64,000 nucleotides of DNA from Luscinia megarhynchos (taxonomy: Eukaryota; Chordata; Aves; Passeriformes; Turdidae): assembly GCA_034336665.1 (NCBI GenBank), contig CM067568.1, positions 11,508,483-11,572,482 of the forward strand, in the 5' to 3' direction. The position numbers were made by a program, and so were the translations under genes. Of the stretch, positions 49,493-62,700 are shown piece after piece. Below the pieces are notes generated by a model. That model saw only the letters and a program-made list of their open reading frames with translations. It did not search any database and was not told the DNA's origin. Each line of letters begins with the position of its first letter. Within the stretch, counting starts at the first letter, position 1.

Positions 49493-52400
49493 AGAAAAAC
49501 TTATATCCAAAACCTATGGATGTTGCAATGCTAAAACACCTCTCCATATTGCCCTTCTATACCAACACTTTTTTTAAGAAGCTTCTGAATATATGCAACC
49601 AAAGCTGAGACCGAGAGCAGCATGCCATGAAAACCTGATGACAATGTCATCTGCAGCTTCCAGCTCCTTCGTTATCCCACTTCGTATTTTATAAAGTTCT
49701 GAGTAGTTTTCTACAACCTTTTTTAGACATGCATTAATGGCAAGCCTTTCATTTAACACTCAGCAAATAAAACTGAATTCCAGCATTCTTTCACCAACAC
49801 CAAGATTCAGCAGAATATGGTTGCTTCACCTATCCTCTCTCCCCGCAGGGTGCTGCACTGGTATCAGAATGCCTTGCCCCCACCAGCCAGCCACATCACA
49901 CTTCTGAATCCTTCACAGGATAATGTTAAAAAAGGCCTTATTACCACCAGCTCTAGCTATTTTAAATGTTACTCAGTTCCAGTATCACTGGAAAGCTGCA
50001 GTTCTGTCCTTGCTTGATGTCTAATAACACTTCTGCTACTCCAAATACAAAAAGGGTTCCGTTTAGCCTATAAATTCCTCTGCTACAACAACAGAGCACT
50101 CCAGTTTCAGGGTGCACTTTGTCAGTGTTTTCTGCAGAACTACTGGACCTTGGAGTTGCTGACCAGCAGCCAGCTTTTCACATTCCCTCATGTCCAATGG
50201 ACAAAGTCTCCTGAAACTGGGTGACTTCCAAGATATGCCATTAAGGAAAGTCAGGGTTTAAATACATGCATGCATAAATAAGTAAGTAAATAAATAATAT
50301 AAGCTCTGTTTCCATAGCAATTCCATCATGCCTTTGCTCTTGCTGCCTTGAAAAACATCTGCAGAGGACTCTGAGATGCAGTGTGTAAGTGCCACTGACC
50401 CTTTTCTCACACTTCAGTGAGTCCTTGCAGAAAGATTTAGCAGATCATCTCATCACAGCATCTGGCAGTCCGTGCATTCTGTCAGATGCTCCAGGGTCCA
50501 AGAGCTGAAACCCAAGAGCTGGATTTCTGCCTTTTATTTCTTTGGAAAGCACAAAAGTGTGCGAGCAAAAGCACAGCCTTTGCCCTTCCTGGTCTTTCAA
50601 AAGAGCAGGAATCAATTGCTCATCCCTCTGGAAGGAGGGAGGACTCAGCCTGTTCTGCCCAGTTTTTTTGTTGCACTCTGGTCCAAATAACTGGGATGGT
50701 CAGAAACTAAAGGCCCAGTACACCAGAAAAACTTGACTGAAAGAAAGCAGGAAATAATCTCAGAGAGAGAGGCTGTTAGAACAATTCTGCCCACATGGTT
50801 GATGTGATGCTAGAAAATCCCAGGAGCAGCATGAAACTCAGTCAGATTTAATAGAGAATTATAACTTTATAATTCATGAAAATTGAATTATTGAAGAGCA
50901 TGCATACTATTAGCAATCTGCTAAGCACGCTGAAGTATCCTGAAGATCCTGTAAGATTCATTTTTCATTCCTATTTGATCAAGGATCATACATCTGCCTG
51001 GTATCTTGGCTATGGCTCTGACCCACTTAAAACAAAAAGCAATTTTACACTATACATAATATTGTAAACAGCCCTTCAGCTCTGCAGTAATAGTCTAGTC
51101 CAAATTCAGCTGACAAATCAGAGCTTGTATGTATTTCCTTGCAGATTCAGGGAAAAACAATCCTTCTGTACAGAACTTGAACAATCAACCCATTAGAATT
51201 TACTAGTGCTGGGTTTAAGAAATCAAGCCTACAGCTACCTATTGTAAAGATTCATATCAGTTGCCTTGACCAAGGCCCACAGAGACTTAAGTATTATCTT
51301 TAGATAGCATTATTTTTGAATTTCAATTATTCTAAAATTCAATTTCAACGGCATTTGATTCAACCATCTCAACTCCTGTTTTTTAAAGGGAAAAACATTA
51401 AAAGCAAAATCCCATTTTAGTAAAAATATTACTTTTCATACCACCCTTTTAAGACACAAAATCTATTTTGCAAAACAGTTTTAACATTAAATTCAATTTA
51501 CAGTAAGGCAGGCTTACTTAAGATGGAACCATATGAAAGAATTTTAGTATTCTAAATTTTTTATAATCTCTACTCCTTAAAAAAACTTTGGAGAGAAAAC
51601 CAAGATCAATCTTGTTTTTAAGGATGAAACTTCATGATCACAGAAAGCTCCACACTTTACTGCTGAGATGAAGGCAGAAGATTCTGCAAATCAACATCTT
51701 GCTATATTTTACTATAATTCCACATGGGGTGAATTCAGTTAAAGTAAAATCTAAAAAGATTTAATTCAAGTAACAGCAAATTTTCACAGCAAATACTTCA
51801 CCACTGCTCTTTGAAAATGCAAACTGCTTGTATTTCAATAAGCCAATGCAAGAAAAAACAATCAAGAAGAAATGTTTCTAATTAGAATGTCCAAGATGCA
51901 TATAGTCACTGATTTTATTTAAGGGGTTTTTTTAAAAAGAAAAAGTCTGCCACAGTAAAGCAGCTCTATTGTTTCTGCCTGACGAACAAGGCAATGCTTT
52001 TATTCCTTCCTGACACTGCTTCATAAAGGAACATTTTCCATGAAAATAACTTTTTTACCAGGACAAAGGTCCAAAAATCTCACCTAGCACATTTCTTCAG
52101 CCCAGCACTAACTGCACCAAAAAGTACAGCTGGTCAAACAAGCAGACTCATACTACCCCTATACTTTAACACACTGTTTAAAAAGTGTCACCCTTGTATT
52201 TTCTCTTTTTGTTGCTTTATACATTGCTAACAGCAGCACCCAAAAGCTCTATGTGAAATCAGGGACCTTTGCACAAGCAAAATTAACATACCTAGGCAGA
52301 GAAAATTCCTCAAACAAACAGTTCACATTATAAATTGGATAAGAAATTGTTCCTCCCATTTAGGACACTGAACCTGAAGCAAATGGAAAATTAGAGGTGG

Positions 52401-54079
52401 TATTTTTATCTTAAGTTTCTTCTGCCATATTGTGAGCTGCAGTTCAAAAACAATGGATGATCAAACCAGATAGAAAAGAAAAAAATATACACCATATCAG
52501 ACTAATCTTCAAGATCACTCAGATCTTTTCCATGCCCTCATGCTACGAAGAAAGCTGCTATGCTGCTGTGTCAAGACAAACAGATTATGGGATCCTTAAG
52601 AGCACAATAGACTCAAAAGAACAAGAATGGGTGTAAAGTGCCATTTGAACATTACAGTCTCCAAAAACACACGAAATAAAATCCCTGTAAGGAGATAGCA
52701 CTTGGATGACTGGATACCATCTGTCATATTCACCCAATTACACTTCTCTGAAATCTCCATAAAGTCTCTGTAGTTCCATAAAGCCCAACTGCTCTGGATA
52801 ATGTTCCTGGTAAGTCCTTAAGAACAAGCCTTCCTGCAGCACTGATGAAATGCTCCTGTAAAAGCCCATTAATAGGGTTAGGGACCTCCAGGCTGCAGTC
52901 ATGCTCAGGGAGATGGCACACATTTAGGTTCTTCAAACAAGTGAAATTCAACCAATTCCTAAGCAGTGGAGTTGGCAGAAATGCAACACCTGCAAATCCC
53001 CACATTAAACAAGGTCTGCTGCCCCACAAATGCCATATTCTGAGCACACCAGAGAACATCATTCCATCAGGCACACAGGCTAATCAAAGACTTACAAATG
53101 AGACAAAGCACTCTGAAAGACTGCAAGGGCTCCCCTCATGCTAGGAATCATCAAGGCTTTCTGACCCTAAAGCAGCTGCTCAGTCACCTGATTTAGAGTA
53201 AAACCTGCAGCTACTTTCTTTACGGTAAAATGAGCGACTGCTTTCACCTAAGCAAGCAGAAGTCTGGATATTGAGGAGCAACCCAAGGACACTGAGTATT
53301 ATTTTGCCCTTCTACTGCAAAAGCAACAACAGCTCTCAGATTTCTCCCATGCCATGTTCAGAGGGCAGAGAGGACAACAACCTATCCTTACAGGTCACCT
53401 CTTGGTCACCACTGAACTGACCAGGAAAGTACAGACACCAGGAACTCCTGCAAAAATGGAAAATGCATTTCTTTATGGAAAGCTTCAAAGGACTAAAGTA
53501 TTTCACTGTGGATCTCACATAATAAATAAAAGCATGCCACTCCAGGAATACAGCATCACCTCTTCTGCCCGTGCAGAAGACCCTTAATAAGACTGAAAAT
53601 AAAAAAGCAAAAGGATAGGGAAAAAAGGCAGAAACATGAAAGATATTCGTATGAGAAGTATCAGCAGCAAGCCAGCCACAAAACAGAAGATGCAGTGGAT
53701 CACACACTGTGCTGATGATCCAAATGGCACTGAAAGTAATGCCTGCAGTGCAGATGGTTGATAGCAGACTGCATTTGTAGCTGCACAAATAATTACAGAA
53801 CCAAATGCTTTATTTTCTTCTCAAATCCTAGATGGCAAACTAGTTTAAAAACCAGCAAACTAATGAGACCTTTCTGAAAGGTTGTTGGTACTATTTCCTC
53901 CAGTAAGGTTTAGCTAAATGTCCTTTGTCCATTAAGATCTATGATACTCTTTATGTCCGGCAACAGTTCTGCAGATTAACTGAGAGCAAATGCAACAACA
54001 GGAACACATTCTTTTTTTATTTTTTTTTCCCCTTAATTTTACATAGGTAATTGTTAAGATTAACTCCAGCCAAATCTTC

Positions 54080-55757
54080 AGCGTGACCACCCAATTGCCA
54101 GAGATCAGGTTGGGAAAGCTAAAGCCCTGATAGAATTAAATCTGGCCAGAGATGTCAAGGACAACAACACAAGTTTCTGTAAGTACACTGTAGTAAAGGA
54201 AGACTAGGGGAAATATGCACCCTGCCCAGAAGGAAATGAAGACCCAGTTACCCAGGACATGGAGGGGGCTGAGGTACTCAATGACTTTTTTGACTCAGAC
54301 TTCACTAGCAAGTGCTCCATCCACACAGCTTGAGTGCAGAAGGGAAAGTCAGGGACCAGGAGAATGAAGCACTGCTCTCCACAGCAGAAAGCCAGCTTTG
54401 AGACCATCCAAGGCACCTGGTGAGATGCATCTGTGGGTCCTGAGGGAACTGGCAGGAGTAGCTAAGCCACTACCCATCATACTTGAGATGATGTGGCAGT
54501 CCAGGGAAGCTCCTATTGAACTCAGGCACATGGAAAACGAGGAGATGACTGGTGACAGCAAAAATGGTGACAGTAAGGGCAGATCATGCCAGAAATACCT
54601 GGTGGCCTGCTATGACAGGACTACAGCACTGGTGGACGAGGGAAGAGACACAGACATCCTCTACCTGAACTTTTGCAAAGCATTGGACAGTCTTGCACAA
54701 CATCCTTGTCTCTAAACTGCAGTGGCACGGATTTAACAGATGGAACCCTCCATCTGGATTCCATTCCTTCAGTGGATGGATGAGGAACTGGCTTGATGGT
54801 CACACTCATGGTCAATGGTTCAGTATCCAAGTGGAGACCAGCCAGGAGTGGCAATCCCAGGGGTCAGTACTGGGACCAGTGCAGCTGCTGCTGCCATGGA
54901 GAGTGGGATCAAGGACACCCTCAGCAAATCTGCCAACACCAAGCTGTGATGTGGTGATGCACTGGAGGGAAGGGATGCCTCCCCGAGGGACGCTGACAGG
55001 CTGGAGAGGTGGGGCTCTGTGAACCTCATGAAGTTAAACAAGGCCAAGTGCAAGGTCCTGCAGCTGGGCTGGGGCACAAGCACAGGCTGGGAGGAGAAGG
55101 ACTTGGGGGTGATGGCTGATGGGAAACTCAACAGGACCCACCCTTGTGAGCTCTCACCCCAGAAACCCGAATGCGTCCTGGGCTGTATCTAAAGCAGAGT
55201 GAGGGAAGGGATTCTCCCACTCTATTCAGCACTCCAGAAACCCCATCTGTGTCCAGGTCTGGGGCCCACAACAAATATAAGAGGCACATGGACTTGTTGG
55301 AGCAAGTCCAGACAGGTGAAGGCCAAAAAGAGGATCAGAGAAATGAAGCACCCTCCTGCAAAGAAAGGCTGAGAGAGTTGGGAGTTGTTCAGCCTGGAGA
55401 AGAGAAGGTTCAGCAGAGACCTTGTTATGGCATTCCAGTACCTGAAGGGAGCCTACAAGAAGAATTGAGAGGGATGTTTTACAAGGGCATGCAGTGACAG
55501 GACAAGGAATGGCTTCAAAATGAGAGTAAATTTAGATTGTATATTAGAAAAAACATTTTTACTGTTTGGGTGGTGAGGCACTGGCACAGGGTGCCCAGGG
55601 TAGGTGGTGGCTCCATCCCTGGCAGTGTTCAAGGCCAGGCTGCATGGAGCTCTGAGCAACCTGAAATAGTGGAAGCTGTCCCTGCCCATGGCAGGGAAGT
55701 TAGAATGAGATGATCTTTAAGGCCCCTTCCAACCCTAACCATTTTATGATTCTGTAA
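54080..55757 (+). repeat. CR1 LINE, about 1.7 kb, reverse-transcriptase half, degenerate
   Basis: The plus strand follows CR1 ORF2 order in broken frames. Upstream of the reverse transcriptase is a region with catggagggggctgaggtac. Then come LRELAGVAKPLPIILE, YLNFCKALDSL, MRNWLDGHTHGQW and QGSVLGPVQ (reverse-transcriptase motifs), and later MDLLEQVQ and ESKFRLYIRKNIFTV. The element ends with ggccccttccaaccctaacc and the tail ttttatgattctgt. Many stops, frameshifts and internal deletions show an old inactive copy; the catalytic part between QGSVLGP and the following segment is badly eroded. It is inserted antisense to TUB. Confidence 0.9.
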
Positions 55758-58742
55758 CAGCATTTTGGTCTGTTTTAATTAGAACAGTTCATCAAAATAG
55801 ATCTCCAATTGTTACGACTTTAGGGGAATATGAAACCAGCAACAATTGTAGAAATCAAATCTTTTAAATGTTCTAGATTACATTTTTTAAAAACACATCA
55901 GAGTCAGGTAAAATATATTGTTAGATACATGTATTACAGGATATATAAAAACAAACACCAACCATTCTTGAGCAAATAACTCAAGAGACTCTCGGTGCTG
56001 AAGGGAACAACAGGAGCTCTGCAGATACTTCAGATATGCTTTGAAGTAACAAGACCCAGCTTTGAGTTAAATCAGAACAAAACTGTAGTCATAGAGAAAA
56101 AGAAACTACAGTTTAGGATCTGAAATGCCTAGACTGACAGCTTTCAGTGAGGATGATAAGAAGCCAGCAAAAGATCTAGTGAGATGAAACCAAAACTATT
56201 CCCCACAGCACATTGCATGTTTTAAATAACAACTACAGGGCTGCCACCACTGCCCCAGAAAGATCAGCTGAACTAATATTTGTACAGATTCATTCTCTGC
56301 AATTACACAGAACTGAACAAGATAGCATATGGCAGTAAAATGCAGGTAATGAAAATATCACCTACTGGAAGAGCTGGGTTATTTCTCGCCCCCCCTCAAC
56401 AAACACAAACTCTGAACACAATGGCAGAGAAAGAATCTGTGTCCCAGAAGAGAGAGGTGAATTTAATAACCATGAAAGATGGAGCACTAAAACACAATAG
56501 CCTTTGGGTGATCTATGCTAAAATTGTATTTAAAGTAGTTCGATGAGACGTTCCTGAATAGGAGCAAATTGGGAAGGAAAAAAAACCACTGTGACCTGGA
56601 GATACATTACCTGCAATGCAGATGGATCCAGATGACAAATGACATGACTTTCAGGAAGTGCCTTTATCGAAAACACAGCGCTGCCAGCCACTGGAAAGAT
56701 CCAGCCCTAGCAGCCAGGTTTCTCTCTCAGCACCAAAACCCAGCCAATCTCAGTTGTTAAAACAGTACAATGTATGCACAAACAAACCAAACTCCTTAAG
56801 GTACAAAGCATCCAACCACAACAAACAGTAAATTAAATTAGCAGAAACTAGGGAAAAGTATTGCCTGCATAAGGAGAGTGCACTTACACACACATTGCAG
56901 AACAAGAGCTCTCTGCCTGGACCACAAGGATTCTCCCATTCCATTACTGCTGACCAGGTAAAAGGTGTCACCTGGAACAGACCTCTGCCTTTTAGATGTG
57001 GAAAACACTGCAAGCCACTGTGATGAAGAGAAAATCTGCACAGGATGACTGCTGGCTCCTTTCCCTCCCTGTCCTATACCTGTTCTATGAAACATGGGTT
57101 TGTCCAGTTGGCAGCTACTGAGCCTATTTTACATCAAACAGCACAACCTTCCAAGACACCTGTAAAATGAGAGGAACAAACAAGTCTTAACTCCTCTTGG
57201 AAACACCTCTGTGAAGCAAGAATGAAGCCTCACAGGTACAGTAATTAACCTAAAAACAATGCTGGCCTTTAAAATAATAGCATAATCGTGAAGTGTTTAA
57301 CAAACAAAACACTGGTGCCAACAATAGGGTCACTGCTGCAGGTGTTCAGTGAGGTTTCTCCCTGCAGTAGGCGTGCAAACACAGGCATGAATATGTAGAT
57401 CAAACATGCTGCTGCTGAAATGGATTATATTTGAGGTAATTCACTAATGGAGCAGAGTATTAGCAGATCTCACTGCCTGTGTACATGTTTAGGACAGAGC
57501 TGGAAAAAGATGGAGTTGTATTTACTGGATTTTTAGGAATAGTAATATTAAGCTATCAGTTTATTGAAAATCTGAAGGTGAAAGTGACTGCCTAGTTTAC
57601 CTTTGCTGCTCTAACAATCAAAACTGAGCAAAAATACAGTAAGAATTGTAACTCTGATAGATGCTAATGAATTGAAACAGCCAAGATCCCTTTTCCTTTT
57701 TACAGGTGGTTTTATAGTTTCTATGGAATACAGTTTCTAAGGGAAGACATGTCATTTCATGATAAATACTAACCGTGAAACAAAATATTTTGTCACTTTT
57801 CCCCCCCACACATACTATCTTTATAATCCAACCTAGCACTCTTTTGCTGGAACTGAGGAAAGCAAATTTTTCATTTTGGTTTGAGTTCTTTCTCTGTACT
57901 ACCTTCTATACTAGTAGCAAATACTGACAATCCTGGACAGCATTTTCAGAGGAAAAATGAGTTTGTCAGATCCTGGTGCCTAAGTACATGATATGGATTT
58001 CAAGACTGGCAAGATGTTGATGGCTATCAAAAGCAGCAAAGACCATTTGGCCTCTATTTTGTTCCCTACAATGAAAACTAAGTCATTATTTCTAACAGCA
58101 CTCTATGTAGATGAGGTATTCTATAGAGCCTGATCTTCATATCTGGGCCCTGAATCCCCAAAACCATGAATTCAATCTCATGAGAATGTTGCCACTAACT
58201 TCACATTGCATAAAAAGATGCATATGTATAAATCCCTCCAGGCTGGGGCTTTTAATTATAAACTCCTGAAGACAGAGGATGGTTTTCACAGTGTGCATAC
58301 ACAGTGCCTGCACTGAAAAAGACTCTTGCTCAGATTTTAATAAATCTTAGAAAACCATAGTAATAATAAGGCTGGGATGGTGATTTTCCTCCACTTTTTT
58401 TTTTTGGTGAGACATAGGTACTCAATTCTGGTGATGTCTGCAGCATTCAAAGACAATTTCAAAACAAGTTACATATTTAATCTCCCAATTTATCAGCTCC
58501 CTGTGTGAAGATGATCCTGTGAGTAAACAACCTGAAGTGCATTGTTCTCCATTTCAAAACTAAGCTAATCTCTTTCCTTTGCTTCTGTGTGCAACCAAGT
58601 GTGATAAATGGAATCTACTCCCAAGACCTAAGAAGCAGCAGAAAAAAAAACTTTACAACAGTCAGGGAGTTTGCTGCAGCTGTAAACCCACCTTTTTTGT
58701 GTACAGTGAAAGGCAATTTTCTAGCTCTGTTTTCCAATGTGT

Positions 58743-58770
58743 CCTTTAAAGGCCCCTTCCAACATTATTG
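58743..58770 (+). repeat. Short CR1-like tail remnant
   Basis: ctttaaaggccccttccaac matches the block just before the CR1 3' tail; the same words occur in the clear CR1 near 55720. The following bases do not continue the tail, so chance or severe decay is possible. Confidence 0.3.
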
Positions 58771-59714
58771 GAACACATTTCTGCTTTTCTTTTCTTTTGT
58801 TACATTAAATGTTTTTCTCCACATCTGTGCCTAACTCCCAGTCAAGGGAGTTTACTTTCTCTAGCAAAAATAACTATAGAGAGAAAATAAACAGGAGGGG
58901 AAAAACATGACATGGGATAATACTATACAGAATCACAGGTCATAGGTTATAATAGGAAAAGGAATGAATAGTACTTTTTGACACATTTTGAGAAAAAACC
59001 TAACTTGTCCAATTCAACCCGCATTTCTATATTCTGGCTGTAGTTTATTTAACCCCAAATATGCTGGCATGCTTTTTCTGTTTCAAATTGAAGAAAATAT
59101 AGACCTTTTAATAGCAAAATGCACTCAATACATTTATAAGTACTTGGAAGTGTCATATCAAGTAACAGTCTCAGAACTCTCTTTGTAGCATACTAAGATA
59201 TGCACATTGCATCAAATTCAATCATCTTTTTCATAAACGTTTACCAGGCTCACCAATTTGAATTTATACACCTAGTTTAGCACATCAGCTTTAAGTATTT
59301 CAAATAAATCAATCAAATTTAAAACAGGTCGGGTATTTGTTATTGCAATATTTTTAGTCCAACATTCATTATGAATCACCAGAATCCCAACTGTACTACT
59401 TCTTGACTAACTCTGTGACCATTTTTGTTACATCTGACAATCATCATCTGGCTCTCCTTAACTGCCTCCAATGAAATTATCACTTAGTCTAATAATTACT
59501 CTGGATTATTCTCTCAACACTTCATAGTACATTGTGTGGTGCTACAAAAAGCTAAGTGAAATGCCTTGTACAGCGATGTATAAATGCAAAAATATTTTAA
59601 AGCATTTTATTATTAAGAACTGTGATAACTTGAGAAAAGTGATGCATTATCTGCTCTACCCAGCTTGATGTCTCAACAGAAACCAGGCAAGACATCATTT
59701 CCTCATATTGAAGT

Positions 59715-59755
59715 ATATATGCATTGATATATGTGTATATATATATTTTTAAAAA
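59715..59755. repeat. TA/TG-rich microsatellite
   Basis: An imperfect alternating stretch (atatatgcattgatatatg, then tgtatatatata) followed by a T-run. It is a simple repeat with no further function visible. Confidence 0.75.
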
Positions 59756-62700
59756 TTGGGAGAGAAAAACTGGAAAACTACTACTTTTGGAAAAATTATC
59801 ATCATTAACTGGCATGACTCAAATGTTGGATTCTTTCAGTGTTGGGTAGTTAATTGATATAGCAATTCCTTCCAGGACACACGATTTTGCTCTATGAGAT
59901 GTACACAACATGCAAAAATCTGTGCTGCCAGCAAGAAATGAGAATTCTGAGAAAAGCTGTGGCAGAGGAGTCAAGATGGCATGCAGACTCACAGCTTCAG
60001 AGAACGTGGAATCTGTGTCCTCAAAAAGCTTTGGATTTCCAGCCAAAAATCTCCTCTGCAGCATGCAGCTTATAGCTGACACAGTTATCAAATTACTGAA
60101 AATATAAGAGCTAACAATCAACTAATTCATATTTCTACTAGCAACTACCTTTTTCCAAATCATTGTTCTGGGCTTTAAAACACTGTCACATGAATAGTCT
60201 GCGTGGTACTGTTTGAGAGCAAAGTCAGTCCCCCAGGCAAGACATTTCAGACTCTGGAACATCATTTTCACTGCACCTGAATCAGACTGAAAATAGGGCC
60301 TGATATATGCACACCAGCTCATTTTTAGGGTTCTGATCCTGAACTAACATAACTTATTAATGCTGGACACAAATATTGCCATCTGGGCCTGCTCAAGTGG
60401 CTAAGTATCTGCACAATAAAACCCTAAAGCACAGCGAATGCTGAACACCAGAATAAAAGGTTGATAAAAAAATCATTCATTTTTATCTTTGCTTTCTAAG
60501 CCACTTGTCAAATATTCACCAGTGCCACCAAACAGTAACCAAGGAGGAATTAAAAAAAATAAATAAAAAAAGACACTAAGATGCTTTTTATTGTTGTTTT
60601 GAAAACTCCTAAGATTTGCACAAACACATTACATGCAAAAAGAGTAACCTTTTCTTGAAATAAAGGATGCATAAAGTAATTAGATAAAAAAGCTGTGTAC
60701 ACGCTAAGTACTTGTTTTTCTTAAATTGGCAAGCAGCTGCCATTTGTGACTGTAACAAAATATCCAAAGGAACTAGATCAAAAAGATTTCAGCATTTATC
60801 CAACCCACTGTTTTTTACACTGTTTTTACTTGAGTTAAGCACTCATTTTTTTCCTTCACCATGTGCTAGGTAAATGTGGTACCAAGTTCTATAAACTGAT
60901 GGACTGCCCTCGTGCAAAGCCATAAGTATTCTTTGCTGTTCATGTACTGCTACAGATTTTCAGTATAATATGACCTCCCAAAATAGATAAAGGGCACAAT
61001 ACCAGCATGATATCCAGGGAATTAAGCAGTGTAATTCTCATTAAGGTTGTGCCACTAATCCCTGCACATCCTCTACCGAAAATTTATGCTCAAATTATAT
61101 ATTTCTAGATACTGGTAGAAATTGCAGTACTCTAGAATCAGATCATAATTACATAGGATTGCAAATTGTACATTTGTCAGTTCCTAGAAACAAAATGGAT
61201 AGCCAAATCTGCAATTCCAATGGCTGCTTCATGCTAGATATAGCTACTGCAGTTAACAATTAAGACAAAAACTGTTTTCCTTTTCTTTTTCTTCTTTTTT
61301 CTCTAAGACTCAGGCATGTTTATCAACCCACACAAAGACAGGGATAAGAAACAACATAGGAAAAACCTACTGATCCTACACACTGCATAGAACAGACGAA
61401 TTTTCCTTTTTAAAGCATAACTCATATAATTGGGTATCACTGGTTTTGTGTACTTTAGGGGTAGTTTTGTGTTATTCTCTTCTTTGCTTTTTAAAGGAAG
61501 ATGAACGACAGTATCACTTTGAATTTCAGCTTGTGGATTCAAGGTGTGGAATTCACATGAATCTCCAACATGCAATTATATTGTAACAAGTACTGCTCCC
61601 TATGTGGTTACAACTTAATAAAAATCTTCAAGAAAAGGTAACCAGAATGTAGAATTTAGCAAATGTCACTCTTCATGCATTCAGAAAAAGTACAAATTGT
61701 TTCCCACCCCAAATGTTTTGATCATAAAATAAAAAACAAATCTGTTTAAAAGTGCTTCAGTTTCTGATTTCTAAGCCAGCACAGCTTTGGAGAGCTACCA
61801 CTGGTGCAGCCATGCCCTTGTAGCAGATTTGTTTAAGCGTGACAGAAACAGGTCCTGAGGTAATTCAAGGCATTACAGGTCTTGGATTTTGTGCTTTCCA
61901 TTTTTCAACAAAGAAAACAAGCCTAATCTAATTTGCTCCCGTGTGCCATTTAAAAATGTAACTAAACAGATCAGAGCTGAAGTAGATCAGATTAACTGCT
62001 AAAGAAAGGTTGTGTTGACAAACTGCAGAGAAAAGTTTACCAACACCTTTTGTGGATATGAAAGGCACAGCAAAAACATACAAACCTACTTGCCAGGAGG
62101 CTGCCTTGTGTTTAACTTGCAAAGTGAAGGCTGGCAGAAAAAGATGTCATTTTCATTTAACAAACAAAATTTTTATTGAACAAAGAGCTGCTCGGATGCT
62201 GTGACATCCGTAGCAAACCATTACAGGAAAGGGCTTTCACCACCCTTTTCATATCTTTTTAATACCTGGCTGAAGTTGCCATTTTAATTATTCCACTTCA
62301 CTTGGTAGAATGCCTGTTAGCAACAATTACAGCAAAAGGAATTTCTGCTGGGCACAGATGTGCCATGCACAGCCTTGTCTCTGGACACACCTGTAAGTCT
62401 GTTACTTCCCTCCTATGAAATATTTTCAGTTAACAAGGGTAAAATGTGAGCAGAATTATGTGATTCTCAGCTTGGTTGCTGATTTCCTAGAACAGGAAGC
62501 AGATCATGCCACACAATTAAAATTAAATTCAAAATATTTGGGTCTTTGTCAGAGGAGGATTTAAGTTATCTATCTCCCATGAAACATGTATGCCAATGTC
62601 ATATTTTGCAGAAGGCAGGGAACCTCTGGAAGTCTCAGGAAGAATTCTCATTTCTGTGGGGCTTCTATAATAAAATTAGACCAGAGTGCTCAAACTTCAA

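Noticed and set aside
53336..53788. Minus-strand open frame of 150 codons with hydrophobic stretches
   Set aside because: No recognisable protein family. The hydrophobic stretches follow from local T-rich composition on that strand, and no flanking gene structure is visible.
56611..56645. Possible 35-base first coding exon of TUB on the minus strand (ATG, then CAG before GTAATG)
   Set aside because: Length and phase would fit exon 2 (ends AG before T), and the donor is acceptable. However, the peptide does not resemble the conserved tubby first exon and there is no promoter context; such short matches are expected by chance in 16 kb.
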